NCBI GenBank assembly: GCA_945861665.1
Contig: CAMAVS010000011.1
Span: 1-64,000 of the forward strand
Length of the DNA stretch: 64,000 nt
Reading direction: 5' to 3'
Origin: Chitinophaga pinensis
GTDB taxonomy: Bacteria; Bacteroidota; Bacteroidia; UBA4408
In this document: positions 49,067 through 59,979 of the stretch, piece after piece
Position numbering within the stretch: position 1 is the first letter of the stretch
Layout: every line of letters begins with the position of its first letter
Program-made: the position numbers and the translations under genes
The notes under the pieces: model-generated
Told to the model about the DNA's origin: nothing
The model's input: only the letters and a program-made list of their open reading frames with translations
The model's database searches: none

Positions 49067-49948
49067 ATGAAACGCTTGGATGTTTTAAAAACTTACAAAA
49101 TATACATTGATGGTCAATTTCCTAGAACAGAGTCGGGGAGGTATTATACTTTAAATGATACCAAAGGCAATATGCTTGTAAATATCTGTTTATCATCAAA
49201 AAAAGATTTTAAAAACGCAGTTGTTGCTGCTCGTAATGCATTTTCCGGTTGGAGTAATCGCTCTGCATTAAACCGAAGTCAAATATTATATCGTATTGCA
49301 GAGATGCTTGAAAGTAGAAGAGCACAATTTATGGAAGAATTGATAAGGCAAGGGTATAGCAAAACGAATGCAAATAAAGAATTAGAGTTGTCAATTGATA
49401 GAATCGTTTATTATGCTGGTTGGTGCGATAAATATCAACAAATATATAGCAGTGTTAATCCGGTAGCTTCCTCGCATTTTAATTTTTCTGTACCCGAGCC
49501 GATGGGTTTGGTAAGTGTAATTTCCTCTGAGGAAAGTTCCTTGCTTGGATTGGTTTCTACACTGATACCAGTTATTGCAGGAGGAAATACCTGTGTTTTA
49601 CTTGCATCAGAATCGCTGCCACTATGTGCAGTAACATTTGCAGAAGTTCTCAACTCGTCAGATGTACCCAAAGGAGTTGTAAATATATTGACAGGTAAAA
49701 GAAGCGAATTAATGACACCTTTTGCATCACATATGGATGTAAATGCCATTGTTTATTGTGGAGCCATTCCAAATGAAATAAAACTTATTAAAAGTGAGGC
49801 CTCAAAAAATGTAAAAAGAGTATTTGTTTACGATGTTGATTTTTATAGCCAAGAAGAGCAAACCCCCTATTACATTAATAATCTTCAAGAAATAAAAACA
49901 ACCTGGCATCCAATAGAAAATATAGGAAGCGGAAAAGCAGGTTATTAA
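49067..49948 (+). CDS. Aldehyde dehydrogenase family protein, short form lacking the catalytic domain
   Basis: ALDH N-terminal cofactor domain (FSGWSNRSALNRSQILYRIAEMLESRR, PEPMGLVSVI, GVVNILTG) with no C-terminal Cys region. Confidence 0.75.
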   Translation: MKRLDVLKTYKIYIDGQFPRTESGRYYTLNDTKGNMLVNICLSSKKDFKNAVVAARNAFSGWSNRSALNRSQILYRIAEMLESRRAQFMEELIRQGYSKTNANKELELSIDRIVYYAGWCDKYQQIYSSVNPVASSHFNFSVPEPMGLVSVISSEESSLLGLVSTLIPVIAGGNTCVLLASESLPLCAVTFAEVLNSSDVPKGVVNILTGKRSELMTPFASHMDVNAIVYCGAIPNEIKLIKSEASKNVKRVFVYDVDFYSQEEQTPYYINNLQEIKTTWHPIENIGSGKAGY

Positions 49949-50011
49949 GCATTTGATTTTAGAGAAAATATACTTACTTTTACAGTAGCTTAATCTTAAA
50001 AACTAAATATT

Positions 50012-50665
50012 ATGAAAAAAATCTTTACTACATTATTATTCTCATTTGTAATATTTTCAATGGCTAACGCTGCTTTTGAAATAAAACGAACTGTTTTTGT
50101 TGGTCAAAATGCACAAGGTGCAGCAGCCAATGCATTTAATTCAAATAATCTAGTTTGTTTTGTTGGAGATACCATTGAGTTTAAATGGTTTTCAGGTTCT
50201 CAGCATTTTGTAGGTGCTCTAGCAGGTCCTTGGCCGTTACAAGAAGTGTTAGTTTTGACGGGCTTTACATTTACTGCACAAACTGCAACTTATTTGTTTG
50301 TAATACCTACGGCAGGAACCTATAGCTATACTTGTTTTACTCACCCCAATATGATAGGATCATTCAATGCCATTGTGAATCCGGCAAGTGTGCAAGTAAC
50401 ACCATATTTTTCAGTTGATTTAAAATCGTATCCAAATCCTACTAAGGAAAACTTAAATGTAACATTCAATTCAAACAGTTCAACAAAAGGACAGTTTAAG
50501 GTGTATGATATTCAAGGGAAAGCTGTAATTAAGGAAGAAATTGAAATAATTCCAGGTGCAAATATCTATTCATTGTCTGTTGCTACCTTAAACAGTGGTT
50601 TGTACTTTATGGAAGTGTACCAAGATGGTAAGAAGATAGGGGTTAAAAAGTTCGCGAAGAACTAA
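50012..50665 (+). CDS. Secreted plastocyanin-like cupredoxin with T9SS sorting domain
   Basis: GDTIEFKW.SGSQHF...GTYSYTCFTHPNMIGSF copper ligands; SYPNPTKENLNV...GLYFMEVYQDGKKIGVKKFAKN. Confidence 0.85.
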   Translation: MKKIFTTLLFSFVIFSMANAAFEIKRTVFVGQNAQGAAANAFNSNNLVCFVGDTIEFKWFSGSQHFVGALAGPWPLQEVLVLTGFTFTAQTATYLFVIPTAGTYSYTCFTHPNMIGSFNAIVNPASVQVTPYFSVDLKSYPNPTKENLNVTFNSNSSTKGQFKVYDIQGKAVIKEEIEIIPGANIYSLSVATLNSGLYFMEVYQDGKKIGVKKFAKN

Positions 50666-50684
50666 TTTATACTCTGATTATTTT

Positions 50685-50714
50685 AAAAAGGATGGCAAAT
50701 TTGCCATCCTTTTT
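50685..50714. terminator. Perfect palindromic terminator
   Basis: AAAAAGGATGGCAAATTTGCCATCCTTTTT. Confidence 0.8.
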
Positions 50715-50759
50715 TATGAAATAACTTTGTTACAATCTTCAATATCTTTGAAAAATTAA

Positions 50760-51016
50760 AAGCTACCGAAACAGAGATCGCAAATCGCAACGACTTCGTT
50801 CTAAAGACGAAAAAATAATTCAACAAGTGGAGGAGATAAATTCAAATGGTGATGAGGTTTTAAAAAAATTACAAATAGCACAAAATTTAGTGTTGCTGTT
50901 CAAAAAGTGAAAAATGTAATGCAAGCACAAATATTTGCTATTACAATTGAGAATGAAGGAGGAAGTAAAACGCCCATCTTGTCTATTTTACACGTAATAG
51001 GAAATGTCATAAGAAC
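50760..51016 (+). pseudogene. Remnant of an anti-sigma factor (RskA-like C terminus)
   Basis: FSVAVQKVKNVMQAQIFAITIENEGGSKTPILSILHVIGNV in one frame, preceded in another frame by QQVEEINSNGDEVLKKLQIAQN. Confidence 0.5.
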
Positions 51017-51025
51017 TACAAAGCT

Positions 51026-51472
51026 CTACTTTGTAAGAATAGAAGTGCACGTGTCTGTGCTTGCGCCATCGTTTACATAATAAGTAAGATTAATTTTACT
51101 AGAACTTGATACTATTCCAGTCCCATTTACAGTGTTACTTCCTGAAAAAATTTGTTGTGTAATTGTAATTGTGCTCGTACTTAAAGTGATGAATATCGAT
51201 TTATTAAAACCGTAATTGTAAAAATTATCTATCAGTATTTGCGTATCATCTGTAGTATTCTTTTTAATATTTACATTAAAGGTTGTTTGCCCATTTATTT
51301 TGCTGTTCTCAGCACATACCCAACTCCCGATATATTTATCTCGAGGGTCAATTGGGGTAGATTCTTCATCTTTTGTACACGCTGTAAGAGTAAGTACAAT
51401 TATAAATAGTGAATATTTTAAGGGTTTTGTATATTGATTCATGTTTTTTATATATGTATTTCTTATTCGCAA
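51026..51472 (-). CDS. Lipocalin-like lipoprotein (hypothetical)
   Basis: Lipobox LTACTKDEE; DKYIGSWVCAENSKINGQTTFNVNI. Confidence 0.5.
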   Translation of the reverse strand: MRIRNTYIKNMNQYTKPLKYSLFIIVLTLTACTKDEESTPIDPRDKYIGSWVCAENSKINGQTTFNVNIKKNTTDDTQILIDNFYNYGFNKSIFITLSTSTITITQQIFSGSNTVNGTGIVSSSSKINLTYYVNDGASTDTCTSILTK

Positions 51473-51492
51473 TTTTTATGCCATTCCTTGAT

Positions 51493-53499
51493 TTAAAAAA
51501 TATTGTCAATGATTGTTTCGTCTACGCTATTCGGCAAGGTGATTTTTAAATCCGGTGTACGTTCCATTTCGCGTTTTATGGCAAACAGTGCTTCCTCGTT
51601 TCTAGCCCAGCTTCTGCGAGCAATTCCGTTATTTACATCCCAAAATAACATCGACTTCAAGCGTCTGTCACTGTCTTCACTGCCATCTAACACCATCCCA
51701 AAACCCCCGTTTATCACTTCGCCCCATCCAACTCCACCTCCGTTGTGCAAAGAAATCCAAGTTGCTCCTCGGAATGAATCTCCAACAAAATTTTGTACTG
51801 CCATATCGGCTGTAAAGCTCGATCCATCATAAATATTCGATGTTTCACGATAAGGTGAATCTGTTCCGGATACATCATGATGGTCGCGGCCAAGCACTAC
51901 AGGTGAAGAAATTGTCCCTGATTTAATGGCATTGTTAAATACCTCTGCTATTTTTATACGTGCTTCTGAATCTGCATATAAAATCCGTGCTTGCGAACCA
52001 ACCACAAGATTGTTTTGCATTGCATCTTTTATCCAAAGTATATTATCATTTAGCTGTTGCTTAATTTCATTGGGTGCAGTTTCATACATTTTTTCTAATA
52101 CTTCGAGTGCTATTTTGTCTGTGATAGCAAGGTCTTTCGGATTACAAGAGGTGCACACCCATCGGAAGGGTCCAAAACCATAATCGAAACACATCGGACC
52201 TAAAATATCTTGAACATAAGATTTGTATATAAATGTTCCATCTTTATTTACAATTTCAGCTCCTGCACGAGATGCTTCCAGCAAAAAAGCATTTCCATAA
52301 TCAAAGAAATACATCCCATTTATTGCTAATGTATTCACTGCATTTACATGACGAATCAATGTTTTTTGAACTTCCACTTTAAATTGCTCCGGCATTTTTG
52401 CCATCATTTCATTGGACTGTTCAAGGGAATAACCGGCAGGGTAATAACCTCCCGACCAAGGATTGTGTAAGGATGATTGGTCGGTACCAATATCTACTTT
52501 GATTTTTTCTTCCACTAGTCTTTCCCATAAATCCACAACATTTCCTTGGTATGCTATAGAAACAGCTTCTTTTGATGCTTGAGCTTTTTTTATTCGTACT
52601 ATCAATGCTGTTAAATCATCGTATACTTCATCAACCCATCCTTGTGAATGTCGCGTTTTTGTTGCTTTTGGATTTATTTCAGCAACCACTGTAATTAATC
52701 CTGCAATTTTTCCTGCTTTGGGTTGTGCGCCACTCATCCCACCAAGACCACAGGTAACAAATAACTTTCCTTTTCTATCTTCTTCGGAATGAGAAATTTT
52801 ACGTGCTGCATTCATCACTGTTATGGTTGTTCCGTGCACAATTCCTTGCGGACCAATGTACATGTATGACCCTGCTGTCATTTGTCCGTATTGCGTTACA
52901 CCCAAAGCATTAAATTTTTCCAAATCATCGGGTTTGCTGTAGTTTGGTATCATCATACCGTTTGTGATTACTACACGTGGAGCATCTTTATGCGATGGAA
53001 ATAAGCCCATTGGGTGACCGGAATACATAACCAATGTTTGTTCATTGCTCATCTCCGCTAAATATTTTACGGTTAATAGGTATTGTGCCCAATTTTGAAA
53101 AACTGAACCATTACCACCGTATGTAATAAGTTCGTGAGGATGTTGTGCAACTTCATCGTCTAAGTTGTTTTGCAACATTAATATGATTGCAGCAGCTTGA
53201 GTTGATTTAAACGGATAATCGTTTATTGGTCGTGCGTATATTTTATAATTGGGACGAAAACGATACATATAAATTCTACCGTATTCCTTTAATTCTTGTG
53301 CAAATTCTTTAGATAAAATGGGATGGTGTTTTTTGTCGAAATAACGTAGGGCATTTCTGATGGCTAGTTTTTTTTCCGTTACACTTAAAATGTCTTTTCT
53401 TTTAGGAGCGTGATTGGTATTCGTATCGTAAGACTTAATAAGCGGTAACTCGTTTGGAATACCTTGTAAAATTTGTTTTTTAAATTCTTCGTTGGTCAT
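51493..53499 (-). CDS. hutU: Urocanate hydratase
   Basis: TYGGNGSVFQNWAQYLLTVKYL, VTCGLGGMSGAQPKAGKIAG, GDSFRGATWISLHNGGGVGWGEVINGGFGMVLDGS. Confidence 0.95.
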   Translation of the reverse strand: MTNEEFKKQILQGIPNELPLIKSYDTNTNHAPKRKDILSVTEKKLAIRNALRYFDKKHHPILSKEFAQELKEYGRIYMYRFRPNYKIYARPINDYPFKSTQAAAIILMLQNNLDDEVAQHPHELITYGGNGSVFQNWAQYLLTVKYLAEMSNEQTLVMYSGHPMGLFPSHKDAPRVVITNGMMIPNYSKPDDLEKFNALGVTQYGQMTAGSYMYIGPQGIVHGTTITVMNAARKISHSEEDRKGKLFVTCGLGGMSGAQPKAGKIAGLITVVAEINPKATKTRHSQGWVDEVYDDLTALIVRIKKAQASKEAVSIAYQGNVVDLWERLVEEKIKVDIGTDQSSLHNPWSGGYYPAGYSLEQSNEMMAKMPEQFKVEVQKTLIRHVNAVNTLAINGMYFFDYGNAFLLEASRAGAEIVNKDGTFIYKSYVQDILGPMCFDYGFGPFRWVCTSCNPKDLAITDKIALEVLEKMYETAPNEIKQQLNDNILWIKDAMQNNLVVGSQARILYADSEARIKIAEVFNNAIKSGTISSPVVLGRDHHDVSGTDSPYRETSNIYDGSSFTADMAVQNFVGDSFRGATWISLHNGGGVGWGEVINGGFGMVLDGSEDSDRRLKSMLFWDVNNGIARRSWARNEEALFAIKREMERTPDLKITLPNSVDETIIDNIF

Positions 53500-53506
53500 A
53501 TTGAAT

Positions 53507-54586
<1,080 letters not shown>

Positions 54587-55048
54587 TCAAATAGAAATTA
54601 TTCTGGTGGTGAAAACGCCTTTCGAATTTATAACTTTAATAAAATAAGTTCCTTTTGGATATTTGCTGATATCTAGTTGAGCTGGAGATATGGTTTTAAT
54701 TTCTCTCTTTAGTACTACTTCACCGAGTGTATTTGTTATCTCTACATTTGCATTTTGTACTCCTGTAATTGTAAAAGTCCCATTGTTTGGATTTGGATAA
54801 ACAGAGATTTTAAATTTTGATTCATCTTCTTGAACAGCAAAAAAACCACTAATCACAACAGGTGGGTATTCCGTTCCGTAAGTAGAATCAGTATTCATAC
54901 TCTTATAATGCACAATGATGCTATCTGTAATTTGTGAAGTAGGAGTTAGCATTACTCCGTAACGTTCTCCTGGCATTAGAACCAAAGTATCGGAGTTAAT
55001 ACTGGTTGGTAAAGGTTTGCCATCAGAATCAATTATTTGCGCTTGCAA
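54587..55048 (-). pseudogene. Truncated multicopper oxidase with T9SS tail
   Basis: QAQIIDSDGKPLPTSINSDTLVLMPGERYGVMLTP is MCO middle-domain sequence, frame open upstream to GFFNNQVIFPSSLQ; C-terminal YPNPNNGTF...GTYFIKV. Confidence 0.55.
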
Positions 55049-55140
55049 TGAAGACGGGAAAATTACTTGATTATTAAAAAAGCCTTAATATTGCACATAA
55101 AACACATCTATTTTAACCATTGATAATAAACTCGGAAACC

Positions 55141-56595
55141 ATGAAGAATAAATTATTAATTATCTTATTAAGTGTCAGTTTTTTCGCCACGGCACAAACT
55201 GGTATTACTTGGTCACCAGCTGTTAGTGTTTCAAATATGAATATGTACAGCAATCTTCATCCTCGTATTATGTTGGATGGAAGTGGTGAGCCTATGGTAC
55301 TGTGGAGTAAATCCAGTACAAAAAAGGTAGCTTTTTCGCGTTGGAGCGGGAATACATTTACGACACCTGTGTATTTGAATCCTTCACCGATAGATATTTT
55401 TACATCTTCTTGGGCAGGACCAGATTTTGCTTCCAAAGGAGATACCGTTTATGTGGTTTTTAAAAGAGAGCCTGAAATTTATGATACCAATTATATTTAT
55501 ATAGTTCGTTCTTTTGATGGAGGAGCAAATTTTTCTGCACCCATTCGTGTAGATATGATTGGGAATAAAATATCTCGGTTTCCTACAATTACCGTAGACA
55601 ATATAGGGAACCCTATTGTGGCTTTTATGAAAATTGATGCAAATTTTATGAATCCAAAGTGGGTAGTTGTAAAGTCTACTGATTATGGAAGCACCTTTTC
55701 AATGGATGTATTGGCAAGTGGTTATTCCGGAGGAAATGGCGATATATGTGATTGTTGCCCCGGTGCCATCGTTGCTTCTGGTAATAACGTTGCTATGCTT
55801 TACCGTGATAACCTGAATAATATGCGTGATATTTGGGCGGGTGTTTCAACAAATGGCGCAACTTCATTTCCAAGTGGAATGAATATCGATCAAAATAACT
55901 GGATGGTGAATGCATGTCCTTCAACTGGTCCTGATGGAATTATAGTGGGTGATACGCTTTATTCAGTTCTGATGAATCAAGCAAACGGTCCGGCTTTGGT
56001 ATATTCCGGCAAAGCATCTCTATCTGCAATGCAAGGAGGTTTAGCTCTTAATATTACAGGTGTGCTTCCTGGCATTATACAACAAAATTTTCCACGTATT
56101 GCGAATAATGGTTATGTAGCAGCTGAAGTATGGAAGCAGGTTGTAACTGGAGGAGATGCACAGATAGCATTAAAATTTTCAACCAATATTCAAAATGGAT
56201 TTATAGCAGGTTTTGATACCGTTGCTAGTAGTATGGCGAACGACATTGAAAATGCAGATGTAGCAATTGGCTATGGTGCTGTTCACGTTGTATGGCAAGA
56301 TAATAGCTCAGGTACAGTTAAATATTCGAAAGGGACTTTTATTCCTTCTGGGATTAGTAATGATTTGGGTAAGAAAACCATTTCGGTTTATCCTAACCCT
56401 TTCGAAAATGAAATAAACATTAAACTTAATTCTACCAATGATTTTTCAGTAGAAATTTTAAATACTTTAGGTGAAAATGTATTTTATGCGCATGGTCAAA
56501 GTAAAGTGAATACTTCAAAATTGGCAAATGGGATTTATTTTATAAGAGTGAAACAGGATAATGACTTGTTTATGCAAAAAATTATTAAACAATAG
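55141..56595 (+). CDS. Secreted sialidase/BNR-repeat-like protein with T9SS sorting domain
   Basis: Signal peptide MKNKLLIILLSVSFFATAQ; Asp-box-like FDGGANFS, TDYGSTFS; C-terminal YPNPFENEINI...GIYFIRVKQDNDLFMQKIIKQ. Confidence 0.75.
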   Translation: MKNKLLIILLSVSFFATAQTGITWSPAVSVSNMNMYSNLHPRIMLDGSGEPMVLWSKSSTKKVAFSRWSGNTFTTPVYLNPSPIDIFTSSWAGPDFASKGDTVYVVFKREPEIYDTNYIYIVRSFDGGANFSAPIRVDMIGNKISRFPTITVDNIGNPIVAFMKIDANFMNPKWVVVKSTDYGSTFSMDVLASGYSGGNGDICDCCPGAIVASGNNVAMLYRDNLNNMRDIWAGVSTNGATSFPSGMNIDQNNWMVNACPSTGPDGIIVGDTLYSVLMNQANGPALVYSGKASLSAMQGGLALNITGVLPGIIQQNFPRIANNGYVAAEVWKQVVTGGDAQIALKFSTNIQNGFIAGFDTVASSMANDIENADVAIGYGAVHVVWQDNSSGTVKYSKGTFIPSGISNDLGKKTISVYPNPFENEINIKLNSTNDFSVEILNTLGENVFYAHGQSKVNTSKLANGIYFIRVKQDNDLFMQKIIKQ

Positions 56596-56665
56596 TGTAA
56601 GGTTGAAAAGGAATTTTAAATTTATAATTAACATTTTTGTAACTTTGAACACAAATAAATCAAAA

Positions 56666-57448
56666 ATGAAAAAATCTTTACTAATTATCGCTTTGATGTT
56701 TACAGTTGTGATTTCCAAAGCACAAAATGTAATGCAATTAAACGGAGCCGACTGTAATGGAAATATGCACGATTTGTATGCAGATTTAAATGCAGGAAAA
56801 GCTGTAATACTGCACTTTTTTATGCCAAATTGTGGCTCTTGTCCGCCACCTGCACAAAAAATTCAGACAATGGCAAACAGAATATTATTAGCACATCCTG
56901 GCAAAATTACTGCCTATGCAATGCCTTACAATAATACTACAACTTGTGCAGCTACTGCATCTTGGGTTTCTTCAAATGGTCTTTCATTATATATGCCATA
57001 TGATAGTGGTGCAACACAAGTAGCCAATTACGGAGGATTTGGTATGCCAACCATAGTTTTATTGGGAGGAACAAATCATCGTGTGATGTTTTCTACTCAA
57101 AGTTTTTCAACAAGCGATACGCTTATTATGAGAGATTCAATCTTAAACTTGTTATATGGTCCTGCAGGAATAAGTAAGGAGCAGAATTTTGTTTCAAATG
57201 TTTCTGTATATCCAAACCCCGCAAACGACAAAGTACAATTGGAATTAAATATTATTCAGTCTTCATATATAAAAATTGAAGTGGTAAATTTGTTAGGAGA
57301 GGTAGTTGCAAATGTATACGAAAGTAAAATTGGAGAAGGTGTTTTAAGAAAGGAAATTCCAACAACAGCATTAAGTAACGGTACGTATTTTATACGTGTG
57401 AATGATGGAAATAAGTCACAAAACCATAAGTTTACAGTAATACATTAA
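56666..57448 (+). CDS. Secreted thioredoxin-like protein with T9SS sorting domain
   Basis: VILHFFMPNCGSCPPPAQKIQ CxxC; YPNPANDKVQL...GTYFIRVNDGNKSQNHKFTVIH; start at 56666. Confidence 0.82.
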   Translation: MKKSLLIIALMFTVVISKAQNVMQLNGADCNGNMHDLYADLNAGKAVILHFFMPNCGSCPPPAQKIQTMANRILLAHPGKITAYAMPYNNTTTCAATASWVSSNGLSLYMPYDSGATQVANYGGFGMPTIVLLGGTNHRVMFSTQSFSTSDTLIMRDSILNLLYGPAGISKEQNFVSNVSVYPNPANDKVQLELNIIQSSYIKIEVVNLLGEVVANVYESKIGEGVLRKEIPTTALSNGTYFIRVNDGNKSQNHKFTVIH

Positions 57449-57449
57449 T

Positions 57450-59198
57450 TTGAAAGTGAAGCAGGCTTTTAGTTGTAAAATAATAATAGGAGTGGCATTT
57501 ATATTTATCGTTGCCACTTCTTTTGTGTATTCGCAAAATCCACTTTTTATTCCACCTACTCTTACTGGATTAAATTTCAATTTGGATATTCAAAACGGAA
57601 TAACACAATTCTATCCGGGAATAAACACACCTACCTATGGTATTAATGGTGCCTTACTTGCACCAACTTTGATTGTAAATAAAGGGGATGTTGTAACTTT
57701 GAATGTAACAAATAATTTAGTGGGATTTGGCAATTCAACTACCATACATTGGCATGGTTTGCACGTGCCAGCAATGGACGATGGTGGGCCACATCAGGTA
57801 ATTCCTCAAGGGAGTACTTGGAGCCCGAATTTTCAAATATTGAATAATGCAGGTACATTTTGGTATCATCCACACGGTGATAATAAAACCGATTTGCACG
57901 TTTCGAAAGGAATTGCAGGAATGATTATTGTGAAAGACCCAACTGAGGCCGCACTTACTTTACCTCGAACTTATGGAGTGGATGATTTTCCGATTATAGT
58001 CCAATCAAAAGCATTTGATGTGTTAAATCAAATTGCAATTTCTACGGAGGAAGATACTGCAATATGTGTGAATGGAACTATGTTTCCTTATTTAGATGCA
58101 CCATCACAAGTAATTCGTTTGCGACTACTAAATGGATCGTCTACAAGATCATATAATTTTGGATTCACAGCAAACAAGTCCTTTAAAATGATTGCCACTG
58201 ATGCGGGGCTATTGGACAGCGCTATTACACTTACCCGAATTTTATTGAGTCCGGGTGAAAGAGCTGAAATACTGCTCGATTTACAAGGAATGCAAGGGCA
58301 AACAATTTTTTTAAACAGTTTTAGTTCGGAGCTGCAAAACGGGATATATGGTGCTGCAACTGTTATAGGTATGATGGGAGGAACAATTCCTGATTACAAT
58401 TTAAACCCTTTGAATGGTGCCGATTTTGGAATACTTAAAATTAATGTTGTTGCTCAATTTGCAAATCCTATTCTTACTTTACCAACAACATTAATTACGA
58501 ATGCTCCTTGGGGAGCTTATACTGTTTCTCGAAATTTTGTCCTTCGCCCAGATACGATGATGAATGCTCAAGCGCAAGTAGAAGGTCCATTCAATATCAA
58601 TGGATTTCATTTTGATATGAATGTTGTAAATGATACTGTTCATCTAAATGATATTGAAAAATGGCGGGTAACCAACAATACGGGCATTGCACATCCGTTC
58701 CATATCCACGATATGCATTTTTATTTATTGAATAAAAATGGAGCTGCAGTTCCTAAAAGTGAGATGGGAAAAAAAGATGTTGTATTGGTACTGCCGAATC
58801 AATATGTTGAGTTTGTTACCAAGTTTGAAGATTTTGCAAATGATACAGTCCCTTATATGTATCACTGCCACTTACTTCATCACGAGGACGATGGTATGAT
58901 GGGTTCCTTTATTGTGATTGATACAACATTATCGGCTATTTCAAAAAATAGTTGGGAAGGAAATATTACATTGTTCCCTAATCCTTCATCATCAACAATT
59001 ACATTACAATCAGCTATTGATTTTAAAAATGCAGAAATAAAAATAATAAATGTTTTCGGACAGGTTGTTTTAATTGAAAATATAAGCATTTCTTTAAATT
59101 CTGTAAAAGTCGACTTAACAGAACTTAATAGTGGAATTTATGTGTTTCTTTTAAAAGAGAACAATAAATTGTTTACTCAAAAATTTATTAAGCAATAA
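57450..59198 (+). CDS. Secreted multicopper oxidase with T9SS sorting domain
   Basis: TIHWHGLHVPA, GTFWYHPHGDNKTDLHVSKG, HPFHIHDMHF, MYHCHLLHHEDDGMMGSF. Confidence 0.93.
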   Translation: MKVKQAFSCKIIIGVAFIFIVATSFVYSQNPLFIPPTLTGLNFNLDIQNGITQFYPGINTPTYGINGALLAPTLIVNKGDVVTLNVTNNLVGFGNSTTIHWHGLHVPAMDDGGPHQVIPQGSTWSPNFQILNNAGTFWYHPHGDNKTDLHVSKGIAGMIIVKDPTEAALTLPRTYGVDDFPIIVQSKAFDVLNQIAISTEEDTAICVNGTMFPYLDAPSQVIRLRLLNGSSTRSYNFGFTANKSFKMIATDAGLLDSAITLTRILLSPGERAEILLDLQGMQGQTIFLNSFSSELQNGIYGAATVIGMMGGTIPDYNLNPLNGADFGILKINVVAQFANPILTLPTTLITNAPWGAYTVSRNFVLRPDTMMNAQAQVEGPFNINGFHFDMNVVNDTVHLNDIEKWRVTNNTGIAHPFHIHDMHFYLLNKNGAAVPKSEMGKKDVVLVLPNQYVEFVTKFEDFANDTVPYMYHCHLLHHEDDGMMGSFIVIDTTLSAISKNSWEGNITLFPNPSSSTITLQSAIDFKNAEIKIINVFGQVVLIENISISLNSVKVDLTELNSGIYVFLLKENNKLFTQKFIKQ

Positions 59199-59320
59199 AA
59201 TTTTCAAACATTTATTGTTCAAAATAATAGATATATGATAAAGAAGATTGGTCTTGCTTTTTTAAGTATACTATCGTCAATTTTTATAAAGAAGGGTTGT
59301 TGTAAATAGTTTTAAGTTCG

Positions 59321-59896
59321 TTATAATATATTTAACGGCTTTCGAGTTTTAATATCCAGTTTTTTGTATTCGCCCATTGATAGGCCGGTTATGGATTTAA
59401 ATTGATTCGAAAGGTGTTGAGGGTTTTTATATCCAAGTAAGTATGCTATTTCAGCGAAAGAATTTTCGTTGTATTCAATTAATTCTTTTGCTCTCTCAAT
59501 ACGTTGCAGAATGGCATACTTCTCAATCGTAATTTTTGTGTTTTTTGAAAAAATAGTACTTACTTGATTGTATGATTTTGCTGTTATATCAGTAATATAT
59601 TTTGAAAGGGAAAAATTCGCATTATTTGTTTTGTTTTGGTAAATAAGCTGAGTGATGGCATTCTTAATTTTTTCAACCATTTTTTCTTCATTGCTCAATA
59701 ATATTTGAAAACCGTTTTTATACAATGAATTTTCAATCGATTCAACTGATATACTCTTATTGGAAACAAAAGTAGCATTTCCTAAATTTACAGATACTAC
59801 ATTTGCTCCGAGTGCTTTTAACACATCGTTCACTACTTTAATACAGCGATCACAAACCATATTTTTTATTTGTATGGTAGTGGTTTCAATTGTCAT
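59321..59896 (-). CDS. HMA domain-AraC helix-turn-helix fusion regulator
   Basis: N-terminal IQIKNMVCDRCIKVVNDVLKALG (HMA CxxC), C-terminal SFAEIAYLLGYKNPQHLSNQFKSITGLSMGEYKK (AraC). Confidence 0.85.
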   Translation of the reverse strand: MTIETTTIQIKNMVCDRCIKVVNDVLKALGANVVSVNLGNATFVSNKSISVESIENSLYKNGFQILLSNEEKMVEKIKNAITQLIYQNKTNNANFSLSKYITDITAKSYNQVSTIFSKNTKITIEKYAILQRIERAKELIEYNENSFAEIAYLLGYKNPQHLSNQFKSITGLSMGEYKKLDIKTRKPLNIL

Positions 59897-59979
59897 TTTA
59901 GTTTATTTAAGTATTTTGTAAATATATATTTGTAGTGCCTAATCAAATATAATTAGAAAATACATATACTTACAACAAA

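Noticed and set aside
59235-59309. 24-aa peptide MIKKIGLAFLSILSSIFIKKGCCK
   Set aside because: Too short to support as a gene; Cys pair near the copper cluster is only suggestive.
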